IMG/VR virus record: IMGVR_UViG_3300022200_001004
Coordinates: 1-25,646 of that record
Length of the DNA: 25,646 bases
Strand: one strand, 5' to 3'
Origin: a virus
Positions within the stretch are counted from its first letter, which is position 1. Every line of letters starts with the position of its first letter. Shown here one piece after another: positions 23,330 through 25,646 of the stretch. The notes below the pieces were generated by a model. That model was not told where the DNA came from and did not search any database. It saw only the letters and a list, made by a program, of their open reading frames with translations. Position numbers and translations under genes: made by a program.

Positions 23330-25359
23330 CGACGCCCGTCCGTGCGCTGGTCAATACGGGTCGAACCATATTTCCACCAGTCACCGAGGTTCTTGCTCGT
23401 GATAGACAGCGCAAGCTGACGGCCACGAATGCGGGTGTTGATCTTAGTTGTGCTGGCAGTCACGGTGCCGATGTTCTCCTGCACCTGATCGCTCAGCGGG
23501 TAGTAGCGAGCTTGGAACTTGAGGTCCACGCTTCCGCCTTGAATTGTGAAGTCAGGCACAACACGGTGGATGAACATCAGGCTGTCGCCCTCACCAATGT
23601 CGAAGTCACCAGAGACGATCTGCGCAACCATTGGCTCGCCGTCTGCGTCGTAGCCTTTCTCGTGCTCAAACAAATAACGGCTCGGTCCGGTAGCGATCGG
23701 ATACTTAAACGCTCCACGGTCTACCCAAGCAGTGCGTTCTAACTTACCAAGCCACCACAGCTGGTCAATCAGGCCAAACGTAACGTAGTGGTACGGCTCC
23801 TTAGACCAGTTGCTCGTATCTGGGTTAGAAACAGTCGCTTCATCATCATGCGCAGCAGCCACCGTGCCGCGAGCACCTCGCGTACAGCCAGTGAAACTAG
23901 CATCCGTCTTACCGGTGTACTCAATAACTTCAGTGCCGATCTGGATCGCACCTGTCAGAGCGTAGCCGCCGGTAGAGTTCACGGTGACAGTCGTATCAGA
24001 ATCAGAAATCGCACCGTTCAATGAGCGGTTGCCTACAGATGTAGCTGGGTAGAACCATGTGATCTCGTGGTTTTCACGGTCGAGTGAGGCATGGACCTTA
24101 GCTTTCTGCTGGTCATCCAGCCCTTCAAACACATAACGCTGCACGGTACACGGCTGAACGGCACTACCACCTTGGTAGATGTAGAACGCGTTGTCGCCCA
24201 TCCAGTACACGACGTTGTTGTACGCAGCCCATGCGTTTGAGCTGACGATACCGGTCGAGGTACCTGCTTGGCTGAATCCGAAAGTGTACGGAGGGCCGAT
24301 GTACTGCATGGCGTGAACGGTGTCGTCTGTCCAGATCAGCACCTGTGATTCCGTATTCGCAGCAGCCATGATCTCAGTGCCACCGGTCAACAGCTGGTCG
24401 CCCGCCGTATTCGTCGAAGTCACCGTCCAGTCGGTGTAGTCTTCCTGCTGGCACCAGCGCACCTGCATGGCATCCAGATCGGTCGAAGCACTCGCCGTGC
24501 CCGGCTCATTACAACCGAAGCACACAAGGTGACGGTCGCTCGTCACGGTGAAATGATTGACCTTATGCGGAGCCTGCGTGATCTGCGTAGCACGAGTCAG
24601 CGGATTAGTTGCATCCCAGAGGTACAGCGAGCCGCCGATGTAGCCCATGATGAGGTCTTCGCCCCAACTGGCAAAGTGCCAAACACGAGGGTCTAGTGAC
24701 ACACCGCTGGAAACAGCTGGACGGTTCCAGCCAGCACCCGAAGCGCGTGCTCTATTCCAAGCACCTGCACCCCAGCCGTACTGGTAAATACCGTTCAGCG
24801 CCCCCGGATTGATCTGGTACGCAACAGACACAGACGCACCGCCGCCACCCGTCACCCCAGCAGAGCCGGTAGTAGTTACAGTGATCGTGTAAGAATTGGC
24901 GTCGACGTACGTAATTTTGTGCTCGGCGTTAATTTCTGCCGCAGGGATGCCGTCTACATCAGCAGAACCAGAAATCGTGATATACGCGCCGTCGTCAGCG
25001 CCGTGCGCCGTGTCATTAACGGTGATAACCGCAGACCCAGCTGACGTGTCAAATGGGTTGGTTAGCGCCTGAGTTTCACGAATCGGCGTGATGTCCGTCA
25101 GACTGCCGCCGGTTTCAACGTAGACTTTTTCGTTGGTGGCAATCGCTAGGTAAATCGTACCGTCCAGCGTACGCTGGAGGTAAAGGGCACGTGCAACGCC
25201 AATAAGCTGATCTGAGAGGTACTTTTCCCAGCCGCCGATCTTTTCAGGTTTGCCTGAGCGGAAGCGAATCTTGTCAGACTGAATCCACCCGCCCTCGTTC
25301 GTATAGGGGGTGTTTTCCTTGTTGACGCCCGGCAGAAAGTCTAGTTTTGTCAGCGCCAT
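23326..25359 (-). CDS. Tail-hub / DNA-stabilisation protein (677 aa), T7 gp12 or P22 gp10 type
   Basis: ATG 25359 has GGAGG upstream. The N-terminus (FLPGVNKENTPYTNEGGWIQSDKIRFR ... KIGGWEKY, about 8-47) is the usual opening of phage stabilisation/tail tubular proteins, followed by beta-propeller-like repeats (LYLWDATNPL, DLIMGYIGGS, VVYWMGDNAFYIY). Two small beta domains appear inserted: about 105-185 (AVITVNDTAHGADDGAYI ... YTITVTT), resembling the E1-FCCH-like phage module, and about 448-510 (TTVTVNSTGGY ... IQIGTEVIEYTG ... CTRGARGT). The C-terminus (GRQLALSITSKNLGDWWKYGSTRID) is also typical. It should form the tail nozzle that plugs the head-tail channel. Its gene leads the recognisable T7-like order. 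Confidence 0.88.
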   Translation of the reverse strand: MALTKLDFLPGVNKENTPYTNEGGWIQSDKIRFRSGKPEKIGGWEKYLSDQLIGVARALYLQRTLDGTIYLAIATNEKVYVETGGSLTDITPIRETQALTNPFDTSAGSAVITVNDTAHGADDGAYITISGSADVDGIPAAEINAEHKITYVDANSYTITVTTTGSAGVTGGGGASVSVAYQINPGALNGIYQYGWGAGAWNRARASGAGWNRPAVSSGVSLDPRVWHFASWGEDLIMGYIGGSLYLWDATNPLTRATQITQAPHKVNHFTVTSDRHLVCFGCNEPGTASASTDLDAMQVRWCQQEDYTDWTVTSTNTAGDQLLTGGTEIMAAANTESQVLIWTDDTVHAMQYIGPPYTFGFSQAGTSTGIVSSNAWAAYNNVVYWMGDNAFYIYQGGSAVQPCTVQRYVFEGLDDQQKAKVHASLDRENHEITWFYPATSVGNRSLNGAISDSDTTVTVNSTGGYALTGAIQIGTEVIEYTGKTDASFTGCTRGARGTVAAAHDDEATVSNPDTSNWSKEPYHYVTFGLIDQLWWLGKLERTAWVDRGAFKYPIATGPSRYLFEHEKGYDADGEPMVAQIVSGDFDIGEGDSLMFIHRVVPDFTIQGGSVDLKFQARYYPLSDQVQENIGTVTASTTKINTRIRGRQLALSITSKNLGDWWKYGSTRIDQRTDGRR

Positions 25360-25386
25360 CAGCAGCCTCCGTAATATGCCGAAAGT

Positions 25387-25566
25387 TTAATCAGCATCGG
25401 GGTTTACCTCAACTTCTTCGTTTTGTTCGAGGTAAATGTTCGCTTGTTTAGTGATTCCCGTAGCCTGCACGTAGCGGGCACCATTGTTACGCATCACCTC
25501 GAACTCAGACCCATCACGCCAAAAACGCTCGCCGACCGTCAGGCTGCCTACGTCCACAACGCTCAT
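25387..25566 (-). CDS. Small hypothetical virion-block protein (59 aa)
   Basis: ATG 25566 overlaps the stop of the upstream gene (ATGA), which fixes the start; an in-frame ATG at 25608 has no ribosome binding site and lies within that gene. The product is beta-rich (SLTVGERFWRDGSEFEVMRN ... ARYVQATG) with a strongly acidic end (EQNEEVEVNPDAD). No family is recognised. Small proteins like this often sit between head-tail connector and tail genes. Confidence 0.6.
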   Translation of the reverse strand: MSVVDVGSLTVGERFWRDGSEFEVMRNNGARYVQATGITKQANIYLEQNEEVEVNPDAD

Positions 25567-25646
25567 CGTGGTTTTCCCGTGATGCAGACAACGTCGGGGT
25601 CTAAACATCGGAGGAAGGTCAACTGGCCGTAGTACCGAGCCTCGTC
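25563..25646 (-). CDS. C-terminal end of a truncated minus-strand gene
   Basis: Reading the minus strand from the window edge, one frame is open for 27 residues (ending LDPDVVCITGKPR) and stops at TGA 25565-25563, overlapping the next ATG. It is the tail of a gene that starts outside the window, in the same virion operon. Too short to identify. Confidence 0.55.
   Translation of the reverse strand, partial: DEARYYGQLTFLRCLDPDVVCITGKPR

Overview
The window is part of a tailed-bacteriophage genome, most likely a short-tailed (podovirus-type) phage of a Gram-negative bacterium. The evidence is tightly packed genes with ATGA/GTGA overlaps, a phage family A DNA polymerase with an AEP-type primase-helicase, and a virion module in the same order as phage T7 genes 12 to 16. 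The host cannot be read from the sequence. No terminase, portal, capsid, lysis gene, integrase or RNA polymerase is visible, so those lie outside the window if present.

Bases 1-10590 are a rightward replication/early block. In order: a truncated gene end, two tiny proteins (one membrane-spanning), a VRR-NUC-type nuclease, a family A DNA polymerase with 3'-5' exonuclease, a winged-helix-like protein, a Cas4/RecB-type Fe-S nuclease, a small HNH endonuclease, a SNF2-type helicase, a coiled-coil phage protein, an excisionase-like HTH protein, a probable ssDNA-binding protein, a 64-aa protein ending in a beta-clamp-binding-like motif, a 954-aa primase-helicase and a short conserved phage protein. 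A strong intrinsic terminator at 10671-10697 ends the block. Two gaps inside it (4085-4200 and 7471-7552) hold strong potential RNA folds.

Bases 10701-25646 are a leftward (minus-strand) virion block that converges on the same terminator. In transcription order, from right to left: a truncated gene end, a 59-aa protein, a large stabiliser/tail-hub protein (T7 gp12 or P22 gp10 role), a C1q-like fibre or decoration protein, a small beta-rich protein, a Gly-rich protein with the EFVVPADVV motif, a degenerate GNAT protein (T7 gp13 position), a Gln/Ala-rich internal protein (gp14 position), a 596-aa internal protein (gp15 position) and a 2275-aa protein (gp16 position). The last looks like an ejected 'polyvalent' protein with an HEAGVH zincin-like motif and an LPD38-like C-terminal region.

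The picture is a lytic-style phage with its own polymerase, primase, helicases and nucleases, which seems to rely on the host for a sliding clamp and perhaps transcription. Points most worth following up are the giant polyvalent protein, the clamp-binding-like tail, the Leu762-type polymerase and the two structured RNA leaders. All family assignments come from motifs read by eye; no database search was run.
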